Shown piece after piece: positions 1-6,854 of a stretch of DNA of 17,811 bases; positions within the stretch are counted from its first letter, which is position 1, and each line of letters opens with the position of its first letter. The notes below the pieces were generated by a model. That model was not told where the DNA came from, did not search any database, and worked only from the letters and a program-made list of their open reading frames with translations. The stretch lies in NCBI GenBank assembly GCA_021204765.1, contig JAJPYU010000063.1, positions 1-17,811 of the forward strand, in the 5' to 3' direction. A program made the position numbers and the translations under genes. Source of the stretch: Clostridiales bacterium. Its GTDB lineage: Bacteria > Bacillota > Clostridia > Lachnospirales > Lachnospiraceae.

Positions 1-58
1 CATGATAGCATCCAATCAGACTGCGCAGCAAGCTGCTTGTCTTCTTGGGCTATCATAG
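1..58. repeat. Long imperfect inverted repeat (possible hairpin) at window edge
   Basis: Bases 2-9 (ATGATAGC) pair exactly with 49-56 (GCTATCAT). Inside this, CCAA 12-15 pairs with TTGG 45-48, GAC 19-21 with GTC 39-41, and GCAG 25-28 with CTGC 33-36. The arms nest in the right order, so one long interrupted hairpin can form on either strand. It lies about 90 bases past the leuA stop in the direction of leuA transcription and could be part of its 3' end, but any U-tract would fall outside the window. Bases 59-147 hold no gene that I can see, only a small stem (AACTC/GAGTT) near 62-81. Confidence 0.4.
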
Positions 59-147
59 TGTAACTCGGATACCGCTGAGTTTATTGGCATTGCATACTAT
101 GTTATTTTATTTACTTACGCGGCTCTGGCTTTCGTAAAAATCCGGGG

Positions 148-1824
148 CTAATCACGCTTCGCGGCTTCCGAGTCGAGCAGGCGGTTTATCGCAACGGATA
201 ATGCGTGTATGGAAGCTTTCACGATATCCCCATCGAAACCTACTCCCCAGTGCATCGCTCCGTTCCCGTCCTCGATGCCTATGTAGGCCGCTGCCTGGGA
301 GGCAGAACTCACCGAGAGGGCGTGTTCCTCGTAGACCTGGAGCTGATACTGTATGCCGAAGTAATTCTTGATCGCATTGCTGACTGCGTTTAAGCGTCCG
401 TTTCCGGAGGCGGTGACCACGTCCTCCCTGTCGTCACAGTGGATGGTGACCTCGGCGCGGATGCCGTCTATCTGACGGAAATGGCACTCAGTGACAGTAA
501 AGTGCTCCTCAAAAAGGTAATAGCGCTCACGGAAGATCTGGTATATCTCGTTGGCAGAAAGCTCCTTGTGCTCCACATCTGAGACATGCTTCACCGCATA
601 GCCCACGTCCTCTCGCATCTTCTGGGGCAGGACCAGGCCGAAGTGATTCTTAAGCACATAGCTTACGCCGCCCTTTCCGGACTGGCTGTTAATGCGGATG
701 ACATCGGAGTCGTAGGTGCGGCCCACATCCTGGGGGTCGATGGGCAGATAGGGGACATCCCATATCTTCTTACCTTTATCCTCATGCCAGGCCAGGCCCT
801 TGGCGATAGCATCCTGATGGGAACCGGAAAATGCGGTAAATACCAAAGCTCCGGCATAAGGGTGCCTGGGTGAGACCTGCATCTGGGTAAGGCGCTCGTA
901 AGTATCAGTCAGGGTATTCATATCCGAGAAATCCAGCTCCGGATCAAAACCGTGGGAGAACATGTTCATCCCCAGGGTGACTATATCAACATTTCCAGTC
1001 CGCTCACCGTTTCCGAAAAGGGTGCCCTCCACCCTGTCTGCGCCCGCAAGTATGGCCAGCTCGGTGGTAGCCACGGCAGTTCCCCTGTCGTTATGCGGGT
1101 GGATGGAAAGAACTACGGAATCGCGGTACTTTAAGTTCTTATGCATGTACTCCACCTGATTGGCGAAGATATGGGGCATGCCATTCTCCACGGTGGCCGG
1201 GAGATTTATCGTTGCCTTCTTATCGGGAGTGGGCTGCCAGATGTCCAGGACTGCGTTGCAGACCTCCAGTGCGTACTCCATCTCCGTGCCGGTGAAGCTC
1301 TCCGGGCTGTACTCGAAGGTGATGTCTCCCTCCTCCCTGGCCGCCAGCTGCTTAAGCATAGTGGCACCCTCCAGGGCGATCTGCTTTATCTGATCCTTAT
1401 CTTTCCTGAAGACCTGCTCACGCTGGGCCACGGAAACGGAATTGTAGACATGGACTATGGCATGCTTCACGCCCCGTATGGCCTCGAAAGTCTTCCTTAT
1501 TATGTGGGGTCGGGCCTGGGTCAGTACCTGTATGGTCACATTATCCGGGATCATGTCCCGCTCTATAAGCGTCCGCAGGAATTCGTACTCCGTCTCGGAG
1601 GCGGCGGGGAAGCCCACCTCGATGATCTTAAATCCCACTTTAAGCAGCATCTGGTAGAACTCGATCTTCTCCTCCAGTCCCATGGGCTCAATGAGGGACT
1701 GGTTCCCATCACGCAGATCTACGCTGCACCAGAGGGGTGCCTTCTCTATCTCAGTCTTTTTCACCCAGTCATATGTCATGTCCGGGGGAAGAAAATATGG
1801 AATCTTGTATTTTTCGTTATTCAT
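148..1824 (-). CDS. leuA: 2-isopropylmalate synthase, yeast/actinobacterial type (LeuA)
   Basis: This enzyme condenses acetyl-CoA with 2-oxoisovalerate to give 2-isopropylmalate, the first committed step of leucine biosynthesis, in the cytoplasm. The 558-residue product has an N-terminal TIM barrel with the DLRDGNQ motif at residues 36-42 (catalytic Arg38, metal ligand Asp39). The other metal ligands are His242 and His244 in HPHND and Asn278 in GNGERTGN. Their spacing matches that of the Mycobacterium tuberculosis enzyme. The last roughly 130 residues fit the LeuA dimer/allosteric domain that binds leucine in this family. The start is placed at ATG 1824 because GAGGAG lies 8 bases upstream. 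An in-frame ATG at 1857 would add 11 residues but lacks a comparable site. The gene stands apart from the secretion genes and probably has its own promoter. No other leucine gene is in the window. Confidence 0.96.
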   Translation of the reverse strand: MNNEKYKIPYFLPPDMTYDWVKKTEIEKAPLWCSVDLRDGNQSLIEPMGLEEKIEFYQMLLKVGFKIIEVGFPAASETEYEFLRTLIERDMIPDNVTIQVLTQARPHIIRKTFEAIRGVKHAIVHVYNSVSVAQREQVFRKDKDQIKQIALEGATMLKQLAAREEGDITFEYSPESFTGTEMEYALEVCNAVLDIWQPTPDKKATINLPATVENGMPHIFANQVEYMHKNLKYRDSVVLSIHPHNDRGTAVATTELAILAGADRVEGTLFGNGERTGNVDIVTLGMNMFSHGFDPELDFSDMNTLTDTYERLTQMQVSPRHPYAGALVFTAFSGSHQDAIAKGLAWHEDKGKKIWDVPYLPIDPQDVGRTYDSDVIRINSQSGKGGVSYVLKNHFGLVLPQKMREDVGYAVKHVSDVEHKELSANEIYQIFRERYYLFEEHFTVTECHFRQIDGIRAEVTIHCDDREDVVTASGNGRLNAVSNAIKNYFGIQYQLQVYEEHALSVSSASQAAAYIGIEDGNGAMHWGVGFDGDIVKASIHALSVAINRLLDSEAAKRD

Positions 1825-1832
1825 ACTTAAAT

Positions 1833-1838
1833 CTCCTC
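1833..1838 (-). promoter_or_regulatory. Ribosome binding site that decides the leuA start
   Basis: On the minus strand this reads GAGGAG, 8 bases before the ATG at 1824-1822. It lies inside the longer frame that begins at 1857, which argues that the longer frame is not the translated form. Confidence 0.8.
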
Positions 1839-1874
1839 GTTTATGATCATCATTCAAAATTTCATGCTTTACCT

Positions 1875-1883
1875 ATGATAACA
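1875..1883 (-). promoter_or_regulatory. Candidate extended -10 promoter for leuA
   Basis: The minus strand reads TGTTATCAT, a TGn extension followed by TATCAT (five of six matches to TATAAT). It lies about 50 bases before the leuA start. I see no good -35 hexamer at 16-18 bases, as is common for extended -10 promoters. It lies downstream of the hairpin at 1914-1972, so leuA would be a separate transcription unit. Confidence 0.35.
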
Positions 1884-1913
1884 CGGGATAACAAAAAAAG
1901 AAATGATAAATTT

Positions 1914-1972
1914 GAGCGAAAGGGGCACCTCAAAATGTGAAACATTTTGAGGTGTCTCGTCGCTTATCGCTC
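1914..1972 (-). terminator. Strong hairpin, probable terminator between the effector cassette and leuA
   Basis: A perfect 12-base inverted repeat, CACCTCAAAATG (1926-1937) and CATTTTGAGGTG (1943-1954), encloses a 5-base loop. An outer pair, GAGCGA (1914-1919) and TCGCTC (1967-1972), can extend it. On the minus strand the hairpin begins about 15 bases after the stop of the gene ending at 1988. The U-rich stretch (TTTCTTTTTTT) follows only about 15 bases after the outer stem, so it is not a textbook intrinsic terminator. A leader attenuator for leuA is possible, but the leuA promoter candidate lies downstream of it. Confidence 0.5.
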
Positions 1973-1987
1973 AACCTCCATTTTAAC

Positions 1988-2596
1988 TTATTCAGAAAGC
2001 CTCTTTTTAATGAATATCCTCCTCAGCAGGAAGATAACTATCCCCAACACCACAAATACAAATCCGACGATCAGATTGTACACCATCCTGTCCTGGAAGA
2101 AACTGATAATGAAAATGATCGCGACGATGAAGCAGGCGCATACCGATATCAGCAGCATCTTCTTCATCCTGTCATCATCAGCCAGACGGACATAGGGCGC
2201 ATAGAAGGGATTCTCCCCCAGCATGACCTTTAAGGATGTCACTTTCTTTCCGGTGATGCGGCCGATGAGCTGGACCACATTCTGATTCTTGAAATAGGGT
2301 GCCTCAAAGCGCTCCACTCCGTCCCTCAGATTAAAGAGAAAGATGGCTCCCTCAGCCCTCAGATACTCGTTCCACTCGTTGGGACCCAGCTTCGGGGCGA
2401 TATAATTCTCCCATGTCTGCATTGCGTCGTCCGGGAATGTGACCTTATAATTCTCCCCGTCCTTCTCAATAGTAAAGCCCTGACTCTCCAGTTCATATAT
2501 GGAGTCGTCGGCTCCTCTCGCATAACTGTACAGCATCAGCTCATCCTCCATTTTGTCTGCATCTGCAGCATTGTCAGCGTCAGGCTGGATTAACAT
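1988..2596 (-). CDS. Unknown protein with a C-terminal two-helix membrane hairpin; candidate immunity or accessory protein
   Basis: I do not recognise the family. The 202-residue product has an acidic, soluble N-terminal part (about residues 1-143, rich in Asp/Glu at 6-30). Two hydrophobic segments follow at about 147-168 and 171-191, separated by only a few residues (QDRMV). Positive residues before the first (KK) and after the second (RR, KKR) place both termini in the cytoplasm by the positive-inside rule. ATG 2596 has AAAGGA about 10 bases upstream. It is the last gene before the hairpin at 1914-1972 and follows the cassette after a 72-base gap. Immunity proteins with membrane segments are common downstream of LXG effectors, so this is a candidate by position only. 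It could equally be an unrelated membrane protein. Confidence 0.75.
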   Translation of the reverse strand: MLIQPDADNAADADKMEDELMLYSYARGADDSIYELESQGFTIEKDGENYKVTFPDDAMQTWENYIAPKLGPNEWNEYLRAEGAIFLFNLRDGVERFEAPYFKNQNVVQLIGRITGKKVTSLKVMLGENPFYAPYVRLADDDRMKKMLLISVCACFIVAIIFIISFFQDRMVYNLIVGFVFVVLGIVIFLLRRIFIKKRLSE

Positions 2597-2668
2597 CTCT
2601 AAACCATCCTTTTATACTTTAGCACATAACAGAAAAAATGACCACTTTTTTGAGAAAATATTCACGCT

Positions 2669-3115
2669 TTACTCTGAAACATACGTCACCCTGACATCAC
2701 TGAATCCACACTGCAGATCATGTGTGTTAAATTGCCTGTCCCGATCCATCCCTTTTACCGGAACATTCAAATGGACTAATATGGCCTCCTTGTTCTTCAC
2801 GTCTCCCATAAACTCCCTGTCAAAATTTATGGTGATCCTTGCAAATTGCAGCGGGGGCTGTGACTTAAACTCTATAATGCCATGAAGCTCGTCAATTGTT
2901 TTACCGGTATGATTGGAAAAAACCAGTGCCGTTGCCATTTTTTTAGTAAGATTATCGTATACTCCCCTCAGGAACATCATCCCAACACCCTCTTCCGGCC
3001 ATTTTATGGAATCGCTGTCCAGATATTCCTGTACATCTCTCAATTCACGTTCCACATCGATATCCTTAGATTGGAATTCATGCGCCTTCACCAACTTCAC
3101 CCTGATCTCTGACAT
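2669..3115 (-). CDS. Small beta-rich cassette protein, family not recognised
   Basis: The 148-residue product is soluble, with no signal peptide or membrane helix. After a charged helical N-terminal third, the pattern turns to alternating strands (for example MMFLRGVYD, MATALVFSN, FARITINFD, AILVHLNVPV), which suggests an Ig-like or SLAP-type beta sandwich. That assignment is inference only. The start is set at ATG 3115 because a near-perfect anti-16S match (GGGGAGGTGA) sits just before it. A possible GTG at 3124 lies inside that site and is unlikely to be used. It begins 19 bases after the DUF5082-like gene and is the fourth gene of a tight run, so it is probably cotranscribed with the LXG effector. 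It could be an immunity protein, a chaperone or an accessory protein. Confidence 0.78.
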   Translation of the reverse strand: MSEIRVKLVKAHEFQSKDIDVERELRDVQEYLDSDSIKWPEEGVGMMFLRGVYDNLTKKMATALVFSNHTGKTIDELHGIIEFKSQPPLQFARITINFDREFMGDVKNKEAILVHLNVPVKGMDRDRQFNTHDLQCGFSDVRVTYVSE

Positions 3116-3120
3116 ACAGA

Positions 3121-3130
3121 TCACCTCCCC
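3121..3130 (-). promoter_or_regulatory. Very strong ribosome binding site of the beta-rich gene
   Basis: The minus strand reads GGGGAGGTGA followed by TC, close to the full complement of the 16S rRNA 3' tail, 5 bases before the ATG at 3115-3113. It decides against the upstream GTG at 3124-3122, which is part of the site itself. Confidence 0.8.
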
Positions 3131-3134
3131 CGCC

Positions 3135-3554
3135 TCAATTTGTCAGGTTCTGAATCCTGGCCTTCACGGTATTATAACTCATCCTAAAAGTCCCGAGCAG
3201 TCCAAGACATGAGCCTGCCTTATTGTCATAATATAACGCTTCATCATTCAACGCATCAAGATTCGTATCTATGTTCTTTATCACTGCATCATACCCGTCT
3301 AAGAGAGACTTCATTTCAGGCTTGTATGTGTTTTTGAACTGATTGCCTTTAAAAGTCGTATAAGTCTTTTTATACATAGTATTGAAAGCCTCTCTGTATT
3401 CTTTCAATGTCGCTTTATCCGACTTCATTTGTTTATAAACATCCCTTATTTCCGCGGCCTTGTCTAAATAGCCCTGCCTCTCTGCCGATTTCTTATTGAT
3501 CGACCGGGTAATCCGCGACAAAGTAGTACGTAATTGTTCCAATGTATCTGCCAT
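3135..3554 (-). CDS. YwqH/DUF5082-like helical partner of the LXG protein (Lap-type)
   Basis: The 139-residue product is almost entirely helical. An N-terminal coiled-coil-like stretch (about residues 3-60) is followed by a turn bearing FKG (68-70), where WxG stands in related small T7SS proteins, and then a second long helix (about 74-110). This layout and the tail pattern (YDAVIKNIDTNLDALNDE) resemble the YwqH/DUF5082 family, whose genes accompany LXG toxins such as ywqJ in Bacillus subtilis. The likely role is to bind the LXG stalk and help deliver it to the secretion machine. It has AGGAGGTGA 5 bases before the ATG and lies 15 bases after the LXG gene. It is downstream of its partner, whereas small LXG partners are more often encoded upstream. 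Confidence 0.75.
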   Translation of the reverse strand: MADTLEQLRTTLSRITRSINKKSAERQGYLDKAAEIRDVYKQMKSDKATLKEYREAFNTMYKKTYTTFKGNQFKNTYKPEMKSLLDGYDAVIKNIDTNLDALNDEALYYDNKAGSCLGLLGTFRMSYNTVKARIQNLTN

Positions 3555-3569
3555 TTTTTCACCTCCTGT

Positions 3570-4997
3570 TCACCACGGCCATTTAATATAAAGTGTAGGT
3601 ACCGTAATTGTTAGGCTTCCACCTCCAAAGGCTTCCAATCCAAGCTTTATGTTTGTGGCATTAATATTAAAAGCATCTGTTTCAATGGCCACTTCACTGG
3701 TGCTGTAGGCGGCAAATCCTGCACCTATACTTGCTTCCGGAGTCACAGCGATCTTGAACAAATCCTTTTTTTCGCTTGTTGCCGTTCCCGGATTTACCTT
3801 GTAACTCAGGAAACCGAGCCCCATTTCTGTACTGACCGAAGCAAATTTCGCTGAAGCATCCACACCAACAGCATACTCGCCGGTTTTTGAATCAAATTCA
3901 AATGCGGCTTTTTCATTTGCGCATAAAAGCTTTGCATTGAAATACACATATCCATTAAAATCTTCCGATCCCAATACAACAGATCCTGTCACGGCAGCTT
4001 CCCCTACTTCCGAATTTATATGCGCACCGAAATATCCGTCCCCCACACCGGCTTTTGCATCAACATTTGCATAACAGCCTTTTGCCTCTGCCCGGGCTCT
4101 TATGTAATCTGTCAGCTGGGCATATGCGCTCGTTTCAAGCACCGCAGCTCCTGCCTTTAAATATACGCTTCCGTCCTCCCTGCCCATCTCATAGTATGCA
4201 GTCAACCAGGAATATCCGGCATATGCGTACACATCGGAACACAGCCCGGAGGCCCACTGATCTTCCTTTACAGTTACGGAATCTGCCTCATATTCAAACG
4301 GATCTTCTTCAAGAAGCAGAGCCAGTGTTGCATTAGTCTGAGTCTCATACCATGATTGCGATGACAGGCTGCCTATATTTTCAGGAAGAAAATTTCCGTC
4401 CTTGTAACATAAGCCCATTGTATTTGACAGCTGATTCCTCAAACTGGTAATGCGCGTCATCAATTCTTTTGCCGATGTCAAAGCTTCACTGTCCGCACTG
4501 TACAGATCATTCCTGATCTGCCGTATCTTATTTGATACTCCTGTATAGCCATCATCCACTGAATCAAGACCTAATGAAACGGTGGAAATATATTGTGATG
4601 CCTTCCTTGTAATGGAAGTTAACTCGGATTTTATTCCATCATATGTATTTTTCTTACTGTTCAGCTGAGTTTTTACAGTATCCAAAGTGGATTCTTTTAC
4701 GACTCCATTGTTGGCGCTTTCCAGTTGGAAGAACAGCTCATTTATGAATTGAATGATCATTGTCATTTCCGAGGAAACATCCAATACCCCCTGAAGAATA
4801 TTAATCGTTCCCTGCGAAAAATATGTTTTAAAGGCATCAGCCGCATCTCCACGCATATGTGTTGTCAGGGATATTTTATAAGCCGCTTTGTACTGTTCAT
4901 ATAATGCATCCTGCACTGTTGTTTCATAGCTTTTTACTGCATTATACATATCCAGCAGCGATGCGGATTTCAAATACAGGTTTCCTTTTGATGCCAT
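3570..4997 (-). CDS. LXG-domain T7SS protein with a novel-looking Gly/Ala-rich beta C-terminus
   Basis: The 475-residue product is a likely substrate of the EssC machine. Residues 1 to about 200 are helical and fit the LXG stalk. The stretch MRGDAADAFKTYF (48-60) matches the conserved LXG pattern of a turn glycine followed by a helix (compare LKGKGADAIKAF in YwqJ). About 85-195 forms long coiled-coil-like helices. After a linker (about 200-255) comes a C-terminal part of about 215 residues rich in Gly, Ala, Ser and Thr with alternating strands (AHINSEVGEAAVTGSVVLG, VGVDASAKFASVSTEMGLG), ending in aromatic IKWPW. I see no nuclease, deaminase, ADP-ribosyltransferase or NADase motif, so the activity is unknown. 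It could act on membranes, bind a surface or be structural. Four cysteines are present (197, 253, 308, 359, approximate). ATG 4997 has GAGGGG 7-8 bases upstream and lies 12 bases after the Lap1-like gene. Confidence 0.82.
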   Translation of the reverse strand: MASKGNLYLKSASLLDMYNAVKSYETTVQDALYEQYKAAYKISLTTHMRGDAADAFKTYFSQGTINILQGVLDVSSEMTMIIQFINELFFQLESANNGVVKESTLDTVKTQLNSKKNTYDGIKSELTSITRKASQYISTVSLGLDSVDDGYTGVSNKIRQIRNDLYSADSEALTSAKELMTRITSLRNQLSNTMGLCYKDGNFLPENIGSLSSQSWYETQTNATLALLLEEDPFEYEADSVTVKEDQWASGLCSDVYAYAGYSWLTAYYEMGREDGSVYLKAGAAVLETSAYAQLTDYIRARAEAKGCYANVDAKAGVGDGYFGAHINSEVGEAAVTGSVVLGSEDFNGYVYFNAKLLCANEKAAFEFDSKTGEYAVGVDASAKFASVSTEMGLGFLSYKVNPGTATSEKKDLFKIAVTPEASIGAGFAAYSTSEVAIETDAFNINATNIKLGLEAFGGGSLTITVPTLYIKWPW

Positions 4998-5009
4998 AGA
5001 TCTGCCCCC

Positions 5010-5309
5010 TCACTTTTTTATTTTTGAAGACAAAATTTCGCCCAATGTCATTGTGGCTATGTCACTGTCCGTGTCCATCCATTTTGCCCTGATTTTCTGC
5101 AGAGTATCTGCATCCATGAGTGCAAATTCCGAAAACTCGCTGATCAGATCATTCATAGCGGTCAGGCACTCATTGTATTTATCTATACTCTGCAGCAAAA
5201 GGCCCCCATCATTAATGGCATATTTCAGGCCTGAAACAGTTTCGGTGTCGTCTTTATATGCATCAATTTGCTCCTGCAGGGCATTTGGGTCTATATATAT
5301 CTCTTTCAT
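5010..5309 (-). CDS. Small Lap1-like (DUF3130/TIGR04197-type) helical partner of the LXG protein
   Basis: The 99-residue product is helical, the size of WXG100-related proteins, without a central WxG. Its C-terminal helix carries DTLQKIRAKWMDTDSDIA. W77 and D81 form a WxxxD that stands where Lap1/DUF3130 proteins have FxxxD, a motif implicated in targeting LXG effectors to the T7SS. A second candidate, FALMD, lies at 62-66. It sits immediately before the LXG gene (12 bases), the usual place for such a partner. Its start has GAGGAGGTG 5 bases upstream, and only one base separates it from the preceding stop. By family analogy it would dimerise on the LXG stalk and present the export signal. The family assignment is by pattern, not by search. 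Confidence 0.75.
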   Translation of the reverse strand: MKEIYIDPNALQEQIDAYKDDTETVSGLKYAINDGGLLLQSIDKYNECLTAMNDLISEFSEFALMDADTLQKIRAKWMDTDSDIATMTLGEILSSKIKK

Positions 5310-5310
5310 T

Positions 5311-6405
5311 TCAACACCTCCTCATCACGATCTGTGCTTCAGATACCATGGGTTTTATTTTCTCTGCAACCTCTTTATAACTTCCATACTCCAGACCAGC
5401 CAGTACAGTCAGATAATCTGGCATAGAAATATGGTTCAGGTACATCTCCACGGCTTTATGCCCGAAGGATTCCGGTATATTATCCAGCCACATTGCACAT
5501 TGTTTTAAAAGCCTGTCTCTGGCCTCCTCAAATTGCTGCTCTGTCGATATTGTCCTGTAGAAATCTTTTAACGGCATCAGTTCATCTTCGCTGACGGTCA
5601 CCGATGCATCAAATTCATCCAAATGAACCTGCTTTACGGGAAATGGCACTTTCTCCGTTTCTATTTCCAAATATATCATTCGTTCCAGCATTCCGGTATC
5701 GGCAGCAAATGAGAAGCATACGGTATCAATATTATATGATTCTCTTGCTATCGCCAGATGGTGCTTATCCTCACGCAAATATGGATCTGAACAACGAGCT
5801 GCCGGTACCGCACCTGTATCCTTATCCAGCAAAACATCATTTAAGCCCCTGATCTCTTCATATGTCAGATTCCTTAAGAGTCCATTAACATACATGCAGC
5901 TGTTATAAGGAGTTATTAAAGTTTCCGCACATTCCGCGAACCTCTCATAAGTTATCTCCTGCAGGTCGTTAATAAGGTTTTTAAGTACAAATCCCTTGTT
6001 CATCTCCGATATCTCAAATGATTTATACCATCCCCTGAATTCTCCGGATTTATATGCGCTCTTAAAATTTTCAATTGTTTTACCTTTTATCTCGACAAAT
6101 TTCTGTTCATCATAGTCATGCATAAAGGAAGCTTTCAGGAAATCCACGAGATCTTCTCCCAATTTATCTGTTGTGCCCCTGCCGAAAACAGATGTAACTG
6201 TCCTGTCAACATTAAATTGAAAATCTGTTTCTTCTTTCATGTAATTAACCCATATATTAGAAAACGCCAGATTATTTACGAATATGTCACTTTTGTTTAC
6301 CAGATAATATTGTGCGGCAACACCCATGTATATCCCCAGGGTGAAATAGACGGCACCATCTTTATAGTCATGATAATTACAGCTTATATCTGTGTACGTT
6401 CTCAT
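5311..6405 (-). CDS. M16 (insulinase-fold) peptidase-like protein lacking the zinc site
   Basis: I read this 364-residue protein as a diverged, inactive M16-fold protein. Residues about 80-115 form a helix pair (DLVDFLKASFMHDYDEQKF...KTIENFK) like the M16 segment before the cleft. Next, about 141-177, comes LINDLQEITYERFAECAETL followed by a strand after LITPYNSC, matching the M16 pattern 'I..IT.ed...a...l.p.n..l.v.G'. The C-terminal part repeats this layout (TEQQFEEARDRL to SYKEVAEKIKPM). No HxxEH or other zinc-binding motif is present, and there is no signal peptide or clear membrane helix. The start is placed at 6405, where GAGG lies 7 bases upstream; ATG 6420 would add five residues with a weaker site. 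It lies between esxA and the LXG cassette, one base from the Lap1-like gene. A chaperone-like or adaptor role is inference. Confidence 0.6.
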   Translation of the reverse strand: MRTYTDISCNYHDYKDGAVYFTLGIYMGVAAQYYLVNKSDIFVNNLAFSNIWVNYMKEETDFQFNVDRTVTSVFGRGTTDKLGEDLVDFLKASFMHDYDEQKFVEIKGKTIENFKSAYKSGEFRGWYKSFEISEMNKGFVLKNLINDLQEITYERFAECAETLITPYNSCMYVNGLLRNLTYEEIRGLNDVLLDKDTGAVPAARCSDPYLREDKHHLAIARESYNIDTVCFSFAADTGMLERMIYLEIETEKVPFPVKQVHLDEFDASVTVSEDELMPLKDFYRTISTEQQFEEARDRLLKQCAMWLDNIPESFGHKAVEMYLNHISMPDYLTVLAGLEYGSYKEVAEKIKPMVSEAQIVMRRC

Positions 6406-6455
6406 AGGATAGCCTCTCATTTACTTCTTTCCCTTTTCGTCTGATACACCGGCAG

Positions 6456-6486
6456 ACGCCCTGTATCACATACAGATACAGGGTGT
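6456..6486 (-). other. Intercistronic RNA hairpin just after esxA
   Basis: ACGCCCTGTATC (6456-6467) and GATACAGGGTGT (6475-6486) pair over 12 bases with one G-U and a 7-base loop. The hairpin starts 14 bases after the esxA stop. No U-tract follows on the minus strand, so it is more likely a 3' stabiliser or processing site than a terminator. A second, smaller stem (CGTCTG/CAGACG, 6438-6458) overlaps its far arm by three bases. Confidence 0.5.
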
Positions 6487-6500
6487 CCCCCATTATCCTG

Positions 6501-6794
6501 TTACATACTGAACTGGCTTGCGATCTGGCTGTCCGTTGTCTCAACCGCTTCTGCAGTCTTATCGAGGGCCAATGCAATGTCATCAATCAGTTCCCGGGCT
6601 GCAGCAAAAGAAGGCCTGAGTTCTTCAAATTTCGCTGCGTATGCCTCTGCAGCCGATCCTTCCCACTCTGTAAGAAGAGTATTAAGCAGAGAGTCCATTT
6701 TGCTGATCACATCTGACACATTCTGGGACTCAGTCCTGTATTCATTTGCCCTGGTCCTCATAGTATCAGGCGTCATTCTGATCTGTCCTGCCAT
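6501..6794 (-). CDS. esxA: WXG100 protein, EsxA family
   Basis: This is the small hallmark substrate of type VII secretion, which forms a four-helix dimer and is recognised by EssC. The 97-residue product has the WEG turn (W44-E45-G46) between two long helices, the length typical of the family, and starts at ATG 6794 with AAGGAGG 7 bases upstream. No YxxxD/E signal is visible near the C-terminus, which ends IASQFSM, in line with many Bacillota EsxA proteins. It follows essC after 84 bases instead of heading the operon as in Staphylococcus aureus. Hairpins at 6855-6882 and 6456-6486 flank it, which would suit a separately stabilised, abundant message. Only one WXG100 gene is in the window. Confidence 0.93.
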   Translation of the reverse strand: MAGQIRMTPDTMRTRANEYRTESQNVSDVISKMDSLLNTLLTEWEGSAAEAYAAKFEELRPSFAAARELIDDIALALDKTAEAVETTDSQIASQFSM

Positions 6795-6854
6795 GTTTTT
6801 TCCTCCTTCCTGTTCTTTTTATATATAGTGCACAGCAATTTCAGGCGATTGCCC

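Noticed and set aside
1141..1830. A 229-codon open frame on the plus strand
   Set aside because: It lies wholly antisense to leuA, has no ribosome binding site or family pattern, and leuA is unmistakable, so it is a codon-bias shadow.
1858..1987. T-box or leucine riboswitch in front of leuA
   Set aside because: The interval is only 130 bases and lacks a TGGNACCGCG-type T-box sequence. The hairpin there is better explained as a boundary structure.
2600..2660. Promoter for the two-helix membrane protein (TGGTCA, 17 bases, TAAAGT on the minus strand)
   Set aside because: The match is weak, and the predicted start of transcription would fall on the ribosome binding site. An AT-rich interval explains it as well.
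3122..3124. GTG start for the beta-rich protein
   Set aside because: The codon lies inside the Shine-Dalgarno sequence that serves the ATG at 3115.
6438..6486. Intrinsic terminator after esxA
   Set aside because: The stem is good, but no run of U follows on the minus strand, and the next gene starts about 50 bases later with its own ribosome binding site.
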